NCBI GenBank assembly: GCA_023212645.1
Contig: JALBYC010000006.1
Location: forward strand, 124,001 to 188,000
Length of the DNA stretch: 64,000 bases
Source of the DNA: Farysia itapuensis
Taxonomy: Eukaryota; Basidiomycota; Ustilaginomycetes; Ustilaginales; Ustilaginaceae
Reading direction: 5' to 3'
Shown here: positions 39,575 through 48,436 of the stretch, piece by piece
Layout: the number at the start of each line of letters is the position of its first letter
Numbering within the stretch: the stretch's first letter is position 1
The notes under the pieces: model-generated
The model's database searches: none
What the model was told of the DNA's origin: nothing
What the model saw: only the letters and a program-made list of their open reading frames with translations
Translations under genes and position numbers: made by a program

Positions 39575-42196
39575 ATGAGCGACTCAGAAAGCCGTCGGGC
39601 AAGGGAGAACGAGCATCGTCACAGCAATGGACGATCGCGGCATCACGATTCGAAGCACAGATCGCATGACGACCGCATACGAAGCAGCGACAGAAAGCAT
39701 GAGCATCGTTCCAGTTCTAGCAAGTCAGACCGCCGTCCTGACCGAGAACACAGCAAAGAGCGAAACAAACATGAAAGCAGCCGAAGACATCACAGTCACA
39801 GCGGTCATCACAGCTCAAGCAGCCACAGCCACAGAAAGCGGCATAGGGATGACAAAGATGACGATTCGCGCCACGACCACCGACACCACCACCGCTCTCA
39901 TACCAAAGCGCGGGAGGGTCAAGATGAACAGGAGAAGCAGGCGCCTGAAGATTTCGTGCCGACATCCGAGTCACTGTCTCTGACGTCATCTGCCATTGAG
40001 AAGCCCAGCGAGCCAACTGTGCTTAAGCGCGACGATTGGATGACACCAGCACCTTCCAGCTCCCGTCGTCCTGACAACGGCCCTCCAGACGCGGAAGCAG
40101 ACGACGTGTCGTACTTTTCGTCTCTCGGCAAGGCTAGGGTCAAAGCACCTCGACCTGATAAACCCGATCCCGAGAAGCTCAAGATCAGCTCTCGCGAGCT
40201 CAACACTCAGCTTGTCGAGGGCAAGACAGTCGACGAGTATCAAGCGCCTTCCTCGGAACTACAACGGCCCGCTTTTGGATCGCCAGGACATCAATGGCGC
40301 ATGATGAAGCTCAAAAGAGTGCTCGAGGCGGCGCAAGACGAAAAACGCAAGATCGAGGATGTCGCTCTGGAGCGATATGCCAGTCTGGAGGAATTCGAGT
40401 ATGCCAAACAAGAGCGTGATTTCCTGGATGGCAAGGGCGCAATCCGCGATGCTAGACCCCAGCTTCAAGGTGTCGCTCAACGAAGCTACATACTTGCCAG
40501 TGGTGGTCGCAGTGAGGCTGCATCTCCAACTTCCTCTCGGCCCGGGAGCAGACAGGGCTTCCGTCGACCAGGTGAGATGTCCAAACCTTCTACGCCGACG
40601 CCAGCTCAGCCAGCTCGTCCACCCCGCAATATCGGCTTTGACACGCCATCTTCTAAGGCAGCCACGCCGACTGCCATTCCCAGTGTCTTCACCCCTGTAC
40701 TGGAGCGTCCTCCACGCCCAGATTCTGCCCAAAATCCGCGTCAAGGCGTGGTAGTGGACGACGGGTCCGCTGACCCAGACAGACCCATCATGCCAGCAGA
40801 CGAGCTCAACAAGCTACAAGCCAAGATCATGAAAGCCGAGCTCATGGACGACCCATCTCTTCCGGAGCTCAAGGCACGCTACGAGCAAGAGTCTGCCCGT
40901 AGTAAAGCGCACAGATCCATGGCAGGAGACCAAGGCCGTGCTTTCGGCTCTTTGGTCGTCAGTGACAGAAAAGACCAGGGCTTGCTGGTTGGAGCTAATG
41001 GCGAACGCGAGCTTCAAGTGCTGCCAACACTGGATGCACGTGGACGCATGTATGACGTTGGCACATCTTCGCAAATAGACGAGACGCAGCAAGCCGCTCA
41101 CGGCGGGAAACGCGCGAGAAAAGAAGATCGTTTCGAGGCACGAGATCCACAGACGGGTCAAATCGTTCGCTACTCTGCCGACGACGACAAATTGTCACTC
41201 GGCGACCTCGTACGGGCGGAGAAATTCTCCGCTGGATCACGTACCCAGAAGGATCTAGATGCTGAGCTAGCCGCCAACATCATGACCGATGCTACGTTTA
41301 GCACCGACCTCGACGCACAAGACGACGAAGCGCACCGCTATGCGCGGAAAAAAATGAAGAGCGATGCCTTGAAACGCCAATTTGCCATCAACGATTTCGC
41401 AAAGACGCGGAAAGTGCTCGACACATGTCGCTTCTGCTGGCAGGACGAAGGCGCTCGTCCACCGAGAGCCACCGTCATCAGCACTGGCTACCGAGCCTAC
41501 TTGGCTGTTCCAGATGCTGAGCCGATCGTTGAGGGACATACACTGATCGTCCCCATGCAACACCACTTGTCCTCACTCGAAGCAGATCAGGACACGTGGG
41601 ACGAGATCAAGAACTTTCTCAAATGCCTCATCCAGCTTGCTGCCGCGCGCAACCAAAGTATGGTCTTTTTCGAGACTGTTCTCTCACTCAAGCAACAAGC
41701 ACACACGGTCATTGAAGCAGTGCCCATTCCTTCCGCCGCTTTCTCGACTTTGCCGGGGGTGTTCAAGGAATCGCTGCGTAGCGAGGGGGGCGAGTTCAGC
41801 AGCAACTCGAAAATCGTCGCCTTCACACCCGACAGGCCGTTCCGGAAGAGTCTGGTGCCCAACCTGCCTTACTTTGCCGTCAGCTGGGACCCGAATTTCG
41901 CCACAGGATACGGTCACGTCATCGAGAACATGGAGAAAGACCATCGCGACAAGGGAGAGGAGAACGCGTTTGACATTGACGAGCTCGGCTCGAGCTCTGG
42001 GTTTAGCAAGAATTTCGCCCGCCAAGTCATCGCTGGCGTTCTGATGGACTCGGCCAATAGCGACTCGGACACGCAGGACGACTTCAGAATCTACACGGGC
42101 AGAGTCAAGAACATCCCCGATGCGCAGAAACAGCAAGCCAAGGAAAAGTTTGTCAAGGATTGGGATCGCTTTGACTGGACTAAAACGTTACACTAG
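39575..42196 (+). CDS. CWF19: CWF19 spliceosome-associated protein
   Basis: 873 residues. The first 115 are an Arg/Ser/His-rich region (RSHDDR, HSHSGHHSSSSHSHRKRH), typical of splicing factors. The CwfJ C-terminal domain 1 starts near residue 610 (VLDTCRFCWQDEG) with a HIT-like motif, EGHTLIVPMQHH, near 655. Domain 2 follows and ends with IYTGRVKNIPDAQ and KEKFVKDWDRFDWTKTL. Homologues act late in splicing, in intron-lariat spliceosome turnover with the debranching enzyme. The middle part has a conserved QWRMMKLKRVLEAA segment near residue 235. Uninterrupted frame, first ATG used. Convergent with the aconitase-mL40 gene, 107 bp apart. Confidence 0.95.
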   Translation: MSDSESRRARENEHRHSNGRSRHHDSKHRSHDDRIRSSDRKHEHRSSSSKSDRRPDREHSKERNKHESSRRHHSHSGHHSSSSHSHRKRHRDDKDDDSRHDHRHHHRSHTKAREGQDEQEKQAPEDFVPTSESLSLTSSAIEKPSEPTVLKRDDWMTPAPSSSRRPDNGPPDAEADDVSYFSSLGKARVKAPRPDKPDPEKLKISSRELNTQLVEGKTVDEYQAPSSELQRPAFGSPGHQWRMMKLKRVLEAAQDEKRKIEDVALERYASLEEFEYAKQERDFLDGKGAIRDARPQLQGVAQRSYILASGGRSEAASPTSSRPGSRQGFRRPGEMSKPSTPTPAQPARPPRNIGFDTPSSKAATPTAIPSVFTPVLERPPRPDSAQNPRQGVVVDDGSADPDRPIMPADELNKLQAKIMKAELMDDPSLPELKARYEQESARSKAHRSMAGDQGRAFGSLVVSDRKDQGLLVGANGERELQVLPTLDARGRMYDVGTSSQIDETQQAAHGGKRARKEDRFEARDPQTGQIVRYSADDDKLSLGDLVRAEKFSAGSRTQKDLDAELAANIMTDATFSTDLDAQDDEAHRYARKKMKSDALKRQFAINDFAKTRKVLDTCRFCWQDEGARPPRATVISTGYRAYLAVPDAEPIVEGHTLIVPMQHHLSSLEADQDTWDEIKNFLKCLIQLAAARNQSMVFFETVLSLKQQAHTVIEAVPIPSAAFSTLPGVFKESLRSEGGEFSSNSKIVAFTPDRPFRKSLVPNLPYFAVSWDPNFATGYGHVIENMEKDHRDKGEENAFDIDELGSSSGFSKNFARQVIAGVLMDSANSDSDTQDDFRIYTGRVKNIPDAQKQQAKEKFVKDWDRFDWTKTLH

Positions 42197-42303
42197 ACGC
42201 ATCGCCAAGAACGATACACATACGGACACGCAGACGATGTATTGTACAGTGTCTATAACACCACGCAATGCAGATACATAGAATAGACGGAGAAGGCTGC
42301 TTT

Positions 42304-45300
42304 TTACTTTGATGTGCTGGGAGCGACGGTCAGGGCAGGCCAGCCATTCTTGCTAGGCGTATGTGTTGGAACTCTGAGTTCGCGTGGGAACAGACCTTCG
42401 AGACGGGCACCACCTGCCACAAGCTTGAACAGACGCCGGGCTTCGGCACCCGTGGGAGCGTTGGGCTTCAACGGAGCGCCGCGTCTCGGACGCGCAAGAC
42501 CGGCGTCGATCAGTCTAGCTTGCTCTTCAGGCGAGCGCGTGTTGGGTCGGACCTTGTAGATTGCCGCTTGATACAAAAAGTTGTGTTCGAGCTTGAGATC
42601 GGCTAGCGCCTCGAGCATTCGTGCGTGTTTCTTGTTGAGTCGCGTCTCGAGTTCTTCCCGCTGTGTGCGCTGGTGGAGCAGCCAGGCACGGGTGATGGTG
42701 GAGTGCACTTCCTCAGATGCTTCCCCATACGGCAACACATCAGATGCACGACTGGCGTTGAACCTCTCCTTGTCCTTCTCCGTCTGGGGCGGACCAGGGA
42801 ATACCATTCTGCGAATAGCTTCAGTGCGTGGATCCGCCGATGGCTGGACATACTTGGGATCGCTAGGGTTGCGCACGCTATCTGCAGAACTGGTCGCGTA
42901 CGTTCGCACACCTCCGAGCGAGGTCAACTTGGATGCTTTGCTCCCAGTCACTGCTGCTGAGATCTTTCCCAGCAGACCTTTGTTGGCAGCCTGCTCGCGA
43001 ATCGTGTTGAGCGCAGATCCAGCGCGAATCCAGTCGAGATGTGCGGGAGACAAAGTGTGCTTGGTTGGCAGCTCAAACGTCTCCTTGACCGTTTTCCCGT
43101 CGGACTCAAACTTGGTCACTCGCAGACGGACCTGCGTCCCGAGATACTTCTGACTTTGGGCTGGATCACTGGGGTTTCCTTGTAGCGTGGCATCAGTGTG
43201 ACTTGGTTGAGGTCGGATCAGGTCAGTGAGGTTCACGGTCTCGACCAAGTCTCCAGATGCGATTCTGAGGTAGTCGTCTTCGTTTTCAAACAAAAGGGTC
43301 AGCACACCCTGCTTTCGCAGATTGGTCTCAGCAATGCGAGCAATGCTGCGTGCAACGATCAGGTTGCATCCGTAGAAGCGGGGCTGGAGAGCAGCATGCT
43401 CTCGTGCGGAGCCTTCGCCGTAATTGTGATCGGCAACCATCATCCATGGCTGAGAGCGAGATTTATACAGCTTCGCAACTCCAGGAATGGTGTCCTTTTT
43501 GCCAGTAACGTAGTCCTGTGCCACGTTGACAGCGTCAAATTCGTCGTTCGTCGCGCCGATCAGCGTGTTCTCGGCAAGATTGGACAAGTGACCTTTGTAC
43601 TTGAGCCATGGGCCTGCAGCACTGATGTGGTCGGTAGTACACTTGCCCTTGATGCGCAACAGACATCGCATAGGGGCCAATTCATACTTGCCCTTGACGG
43701 CTGTAGCGGCAAAGGGGCTTGGGAACGGCTCCAGAGGCTCCAGACGTGTTGACGTTGGGCTGATCAGGATCTCAGCATCGGCTTCCGGCTCAGGTTGGGG
43801 CAGGGGCAGGTAGTCAAGATTGCCTTGAGCAAAACCCTTCTTGGGCAAGACATCGCTGTGAGGTGGTTCGAACTTGAAAGGCTTGCCGTCAGGGCCAGTC
43901 AAGCTATCAGTCATCGGGTTAAAGTCGAGTCGACCAGCAAAGGCCATGGCTGTGACAATCTCGGGAGATGCGAGCAAATTCCACGTCTTGGAGTTGCCAT
44001 CGTTTCGGCCACGGAAGTTGCGGTTGAAGGAAGTGAGAATGACATTCTCCTCACCTTGCAGCTCTTTTCGGTCCCATTGGCCGATGCAAGGTCCACAGGC
44101 GTTGGCGAGCACGCGTCCACCCACGTCGGTAAGCACTTGCTGGATGCCATCACGTTCAATAGTAGCGCGGACCTGTTCCGAGCCCGGAGTTACGTCGAAG
44201 CTCGACTTGACTTTCATGCCTCGATCGAGGGCTTGCTGCGCTAAAGAGGCACATCGAGCCATGTCGGCATAGGAAGAATTGGTGCAGCTTCCAATCAAGG
44301 CTGCACTCAGCTCAAGAGGATGCTGGCGAGATTCCGACTTAGCGTTGGCGACAAATTTGGACAGAGGAGTAGAGAGATCGGGAGTGAAAGGTCCATTGAG
44401 ACTCGGCTCGAGATCAGAGAGGTTGATCTCGATGTACTCGTCGTAGTGGGCATCCTTGTCTGCAGACAGCATACCTTGAGCAGCAGCTTCTGTGGCGGCG
44501 GAAGCAACTACTTCTCTACCGGTGGCTGCGAGATACGCTCCCATAGCGGACGTGTAGGGGAATACAGACGTGGTAGCGCCAACCTCGGCTCCCATGTTGG
44601 CCATAGTGGCCAATCCAGTCGCAGGAAGGGTGTCCACACCTGATCCAAAGTATTCGATGATCTTGCCTGTGCCTCCTCGAACGCTGAGCTGACCAACGAG
44701 ATGCAGGATGACATCCTTGGGTGTGCACCAAGGGCTGAGTTGACCTTTGAGGTGAACGCCAAGTACTTGAGGCGCCAGGAGCTCCCACGCCGTGTTGGTC
44801 ATGGCGTCAACAGCGTCAGCGCCGCCAACGCCGATAGCGAGACAGCCAAGACCGGAGGCATTAGGTGTATGCGAGTCGGTACCAAGCATGAGCATACCTG
44901 GTGCAGCGTAGTTCTCCAGTACAATCTGATGGATGATACCAGATCCAGGACCCCAGAACTCGATGCCATACTTTCTTGCAGCTGACTCGAGGAAAGCAAA
45001 GACTTCTTGGTTAGAGGCGATGGAACGCTTGAGATCGGCTTCGGCCCCTTCATAAGCCTGGATCAGATGATCGCAATGAATGCTTGACGGGATAGCTGTT
45101 CTGGGCAGTCCGCAAGTCATGAATTGGAGCAGAGCCATCTGAGCAGAAGCGTCCTGCATTGCCAATCGATCGATGTCGAGTTTGAGGTAGACTTTGCCTC
45201 GGACAGCCGCTGGGTCCGATCCAAGATCAGCCAGATCATTGGAATCGCGAAGATGCGAATAGAGGATCTTTTCCGACAGAGTCAGAGGTCTTCTGAGTAG

Positions 45301-45471
45301 TTCTGATGCAGCCTGAATCTTGGGAAGAAGCTTGCTGTACGGAGGCATTCGAGATTGATGAAATGTAGGGACTGCGTGGGTGGCATACGATCTCTGGGTT
45401 TTCAGCGCCCGCTCAGCGATGCAGAGATCGCTGCGGACCCTGCGCATCCTAGCCAGAGAGGCAACCAACAT
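42304..45471 (-). CDS. Mitochondrial aconitase fused to ribosomal protein mL40
   Basis: 1055 residues in one frame. Residues 1 to about 35 form an Arg-rich presequence ending QRSYATHA. The aconitase part spans roughly 50-840: GPGSGIIHQIVLENYAAPGM, MLGTDSHTPNASGLG, three [4Fe-4S] cysteines C396 (GSCTNSS), C459 and C462 (ACGPCIG), FNRNFRGRNDG, GKCTTDHISAAGPWLKYKGH and GEGSAREHAALQPRFYG. It should interconvert citrate and isocitrate, or act on homoaconitate as some second aconitases do. After about residue 865 comes a domain matching fungal mL40 (yeast Mrpl28): HSTITRAWLLHQRTQREELE, then LFPRELRVPTHTPSKNGW. The junction holds VRTYATSS, like a second presequence. S. pombe Aco2 is a comparable fusion, but to bL21m. 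The ATG at 45471 has a CAAC context; another at 45594 would add 41 residues. Confidence 0.9.
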   Translation of the reverse strand: MLVASLARMRRVRSDLCIAERALKTQRSYATHAVPTFHQSRMPPYSKLLPKIQAASELLRRPLTLSEKILYSHLRDSNDLADLGSDPAAVRGKVYLKLDIDRLAMQDASAQMALLQFMTCGLPRTAIPSSIHCDHLIQAYEGAEADLKRSIASNQEVFAFLESAARKYGIEFWGPGSGIIHQIVLENYAAPGMLMLGTDSHTPNASGLGCLAIGVGGADAVDAMTNTAWELLAPQVLGVHLKGQLSPWCTPKDVILHLVGQLSVRGGTGKIIEYFGSGVDTLPATGLATMANMGAEVGATTSVFPYTSAMGAYLAATGREVVASAATEAAAQGMLSADKDAHYDEYIEINLSDLEPSLNGPFTPDLSTPLSKFVANAKSESRQHPLELSAALIGSCTNSSYADMARCASLAQQALDRGMKVKSSFDVTPGSEQVRATIERDGIQQVLTDVGGRVLANACGPCIGQWDRKELQGEENVILTSFNRNFRGRNDGNSKTWNLLASPEIVTAMAFAGRLDFNPMTDSLTGPDGKPFKFEPPHSDVLPKKGFAQGNLDYLPLPQPEPEADAEILISPTSTRLEPLEPFPSPFAATAVKGKYELAPMRCLLRIKGKCTTDHISAAGPWLKYKGHLSNLAENTLIGATNDEFDAVNVAQDYVTGKKDTIPGVAKLYKSRSQPWMMVADHNYGEGSAREHAALQPRFYGCNLIVARSIARIAETNLRKQGVLTLLFENEDDYLRIASGDLVETVNLTDLIRPQPSHTDATLQGNPSDPAQSQKYLGTQVRLRVTKFESDGKTVKETFELPTKHTLSPAHLDWIRAGSALNTIREQAANKGLLGKISAAVTGSKASKLTSLGGVRTYATSSADSVRNPSDPKYVQPSADPRTEAIRRMVFPGPPQTEKDKERFNASRASDVLPYGEASEEVHSTITRAWLLHQRTQREELETRLNKKHARMLEALADLKLEHNFLYQAAIYKVRPNTRSPEEQARLIDAGLARPRRGAPLKPNAPTGAEARRLFKLVAGGARLEGLFPRELRVPTHTPSKNGWPALTVAPSTSK

Positions 45472-45795
45472 GTTGAGGAGCGAACGAGTGCGAAGGCAGA
45501 TGACGGTAGTAGCGCACTTTGAGATTGAAGGCGAAAAAGATTGCAAATTGCTAATCTTCTGAGTTGAAAGGCATCGAGCACATCGGGGACTCATCGGGAC
45601 GATCCAGCTGCGCGAAACTGCGAAAGTGTTGTTCTCGGTGTTTTTGTGCGAGAACTAGATTCTGGTTCAACACCTGCGTTTACCTGTCAAAGAACGGCTC
45701 AAAGAATGGCAATGTGAACGCTCACACATCCATCATCTTGTACATCGTCGTCTGCTATCCTTTATCTGCTATATACTTATCCGTCTCGGCCTACA
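45472..45795. promoter_or_regulatory. Divergent promoter region, aconitase-mL40 / SAP gene
   Basis: 324 bp between divergent starts. An alternative upstream ATG for the aconitase fusion lies at 45594. No other element was recognised. Confidence 0.45.
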
Positions 45796-48147
45796 ATGCA
45801 GGATGGCAACTTGCTGCATCCAGATGCCCTGCACTGTCTCAAGCGCAAACAGCTCATCAGCCTCTGTCGACGCTTTGGCATCAGAGCCGTCGGTACCAAC
45901 ACAGATCTTGTAGACAGACTCCAACAATATGTAGCTACCAATATCCCTACAAATAGCCCGACCAAGGGCAATGTCGCTCTTTTGCGACATGTCAAGCGTA
46001 GTAGAAGCGAGTCGAGTCTAGAGACCAGCGATGATGAAGCTGTCTCGCTGCCTCAGACGTACACTCCATCACGTTATGCACCATTGACGCCACGCACTCG
46101 GCGAGCAAGAGTTTCAGACCTTGTGCAAGCTATAGAGCAGGTTAAAGCTGAAACACAAGATATGGACATGGATGATAATGACGACCCGCCCATCAGACGT
46201 CCAGTCATCGAGCCTCTTCGGTTCGCACACAAGACTTCCGAGACAGGGACGAAGAAGATGTCTTCTTCAGAGTCCACTCAGCCTCTTCGCATTATCAAAG
46301 CGCTACCGAGCGCCAACCGCCTACCTTCAGCCATGTCGTCAACCTCGATCGTGGAATTGAGCCGATCGAGTTCTTCCGCATCTTCAGCCGGGAACCCAGC
46401 CTCTCGCATGTATCCGGATGCCACGCTTCTTCCCCTACCTGAAGGAATGTCCACCGACCAGATTGTCAGCTCCTCCACCCTGCCATCCATTTCCTCTCGC
46501 CAATTCTCGGCCGCCGCCGCATCGGTGCTGACAGAGATGAACGCCAGACTGGCCGCTGCTGGCCGGCTGAACGGCAGCACGTCAACTTCGACGCTGAACG
46601 GGTACAAAGCCGCATCTTCGTCTCGGTCCTTATGTGATGCTGGCATGCCAGCGTCCCAGTCGGGTCGGTATGAGATCCACCACGACCGTCAATTCAAGAA
46701 AATGGACTCCATCGTCACGCATTACGCTGCACGTCGTGTGGCCGCACCAGGTCTACCGACTTCGCAAAGCCGAAATCGTCTACCCGCTTCACACAGCAGG
46801 ACTCGCATGCCAGCTTCGAGCACAACGAGCAACGCGCTGAGAGGCGCAAGAGTCGATGCTTCCACCTCAACTCGTAGCTTAGCAGCCATGACGCGCTCCG
46901 CCACAACCGCTGCGCCCCGGAATAGACCCCTACCTGTTCCTCCACAGGCCAACCCAGCCCCTGTCGCTATACCAGAGCAACCTCGCACAAAGAGAATCCG
47001 TCTGGCCTTGACAGAAGATACCGACGCCCTGCAAAACACCGTCATTGAGATCCCCAAGGAGAAGAATGTGGTCATCAAGGTCACTCGACCTGACCGAGAA
47101 GGTGCACCGTACAAATTCAGCATCACTCCCTCTGAAAGTTCGCGCACCTTGGCTCCCAGTACTTCAATTCGAAAGACGGTGATCAAAGCTACCAAATCGA
47201 CGTTTGGCAGCGCGAGGAAAACTCGAACAGATCCGTCAGCGTCTCGACACGGGGCTGTCGGCGTCGCAGCTGCCAAACAGAATAACGGTTCTCGCAGTCA
47301 CGGGCTGAAAATCCGAGAAGATGACGAGACAAGTGAGAGCGGCGTGCGCAACAAGTTTACGGGGTTGGTGACTCCATCAGCCTCCGTGCCTCTAGGTAGC
47401 CAGTCTGGCGCAAGGGCGAAGACGGAACAAACGAGCAGTCGAAAGGCGTCTGCGCAAAGCACAGCTACTGCCGTCAGTGCGTCTACCACCAAGACGAGCA
47501 GCACCAGCACGAGTCTGGGTAGTTCATTTCGGAGTAGCATCTCTGCCGGTCTTGAACGCACGGAAGCAGCCCGCCAAGCTCGACTGCGTGAAATCAAAGC
47601 TCGAACACGGTCCGCCCTAGTCGGTCTCGGTCTTCACAGATCCAGCGATGGTGCTGATGATGATGACGAGCGACGCGGGAAGCAGGAGTTTTCTTCCAGT
47701 GTTACTCGGCCCACTGTCGCCAGTTTGGGCCGGATTTCTTCGCCCAAAGCCAATGCGGCAGGATCGCCCTCGCTGCCAGCCTTGTCCTTTGGCACGCTTT
47801 CACTCATGATGAACAGCAATGGGGAGAAACACCCTGTGATGCAACGTGCGGCTACGATACACGGTGCACTGACGCCAGTTGTTACGCCAAGATCGTCCTC
47901 CCTTCGCCACCTTCGCAGAATGATGCGCAAACAGAACAAAGACGCCCAGATCGAACAGGACCGCATCACCGCAGCTGAAAACATCGACCCCAATACCGTC
48001 GTCCGCTCCGTAGTCACCAAACCAGCCACGGCTTCGCCCGATAAACCTTCCATCCGCGCCGTTGTCGACACAACCCTCCCCCGAAATAGACCCGCTCCCC
48101 TCGGACCGCGGAACCTCCCCACCTCCTACATCCGTCGACGCACCTGA
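45796..48147 (+). CDS. SAP-domain protein of unknown function
   Basis: 783 residues. Residues 6-46 form a SAP domain (LHPDALHCLKRKQLISLCRR, then GTNTDLVDRLQQYV), a short helix-turn-helix found in chromatin, DNA-repair and RNA-processing proteins that binds AT-rich DNA. The rest is low-complexity: long Ser/Thr/Ala stretches (SATAVSASTTKTSSTSTS), basic clusters (VSDLVQAIEQ, RTEAARQARLREIKARTRSA) and a conserved-looking basic end, LRHLRRMMRKQNKDAQIEQDRITAAENIDPN (quoted in part). Basic linkers plus SP/TP motifs suggest a nuclear, phospho-regulated protein, but this is inference. I do not recognise the full-length family. Uninterrupted frame; the first ATG immediately precedes the SAP domain. Confidence 0.82.
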   Translation: MQDGNLLHPDALHCLKRKQLISLCRRFGIRAVGTNTDLVDRLQQYVATNIPTNSPTKGNVALLRHVKRSRSESSLETSDDEAVSLPQTYTPSRYAPLTPRTRRARVSDLVQAIEQVKAETQDMDMDDNDDPPIRRPVIEPLRFAHKTSETGTKKMSSSESTQPLRIIKALPSANRLPSAMSSTSIVELSRSSSSASSAGNPASRMYPDATLLPLPEGMSTDQIVSSSTLPSISSRQFSAAAASVLTEMNARLAAAGRLNGSTSTSTLNGYKAASSSRSLCDAGMPASQSGRYEIHHDRQFKKMDSIVTHYAARRVAAPGLPTSQSRNRLPASHSRTRMPASSTTSNALRGARVDASTSTRSLAAMTRSATTAAPRNRPLPVPPQANPAPVAIPEQPRTKRIRLALTEDTDALQNTVIEIPKEKNVVIKVTRPDREGAPYKFSITPSESSRTLAPSTSIRKTVIKATKSTFGSARKTRTDPSASRHGAVGVAAAKQNNGSRSHGLKIREDDETSESGVRNKFTGLVTPSASVPLGSQSGARAKTEQTSSRKASAQSTATAVSASTTKTSSTSTSLGSSFRSSISAGLERTEAARQARLREIKARTRSALVGLGLHRSSDGADDDDERRGKQEFSSSVTRPTVASLGRISSPKANAAGSPSLPALSFGTLSLMMNSNGEKHPVMQRAATIHGALTPVVTPRSSSLRHLRRMMRKQNKDAQIEQDRITAAENIDPNTVVRSVVTKPATASPDKPSIRAVVDTTLPRNRPAPLGPRNLPTSYIRRRT

Positions 48148-48436
48148 ATCCAGCCGTCAAACTATGGACAATGCTATTCACACACTTCTAGCGCTATACC
48201 TCTTCGTCTTCCTATTTCTACTAGAAAATTTTTCTCTTCTGCTATTCTTTCACGCTGTGTGCCACTTCTAGTTCGTCTCGCTAGCGGGTTGTGATGATGA
48301 AACGTATTAAATTGCGAGTCCAGGGCACGTTTTGAGGCCACCGACGACCGACGAAAAAAAGAGGAAGCTATGCTACTCTACTGGTGCGAGACGAATATAA
48401 GAAAGTTGGAGGAGTGGATCTGTGAAAGCAGGTGGC

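Noticed and set aside
45472..45594. 41-codon N-terminal extension of the aconitase fusion
   Set aside because: The start context is weak (C at -3), and the presequence reads better from 45471, which has an A at -3.
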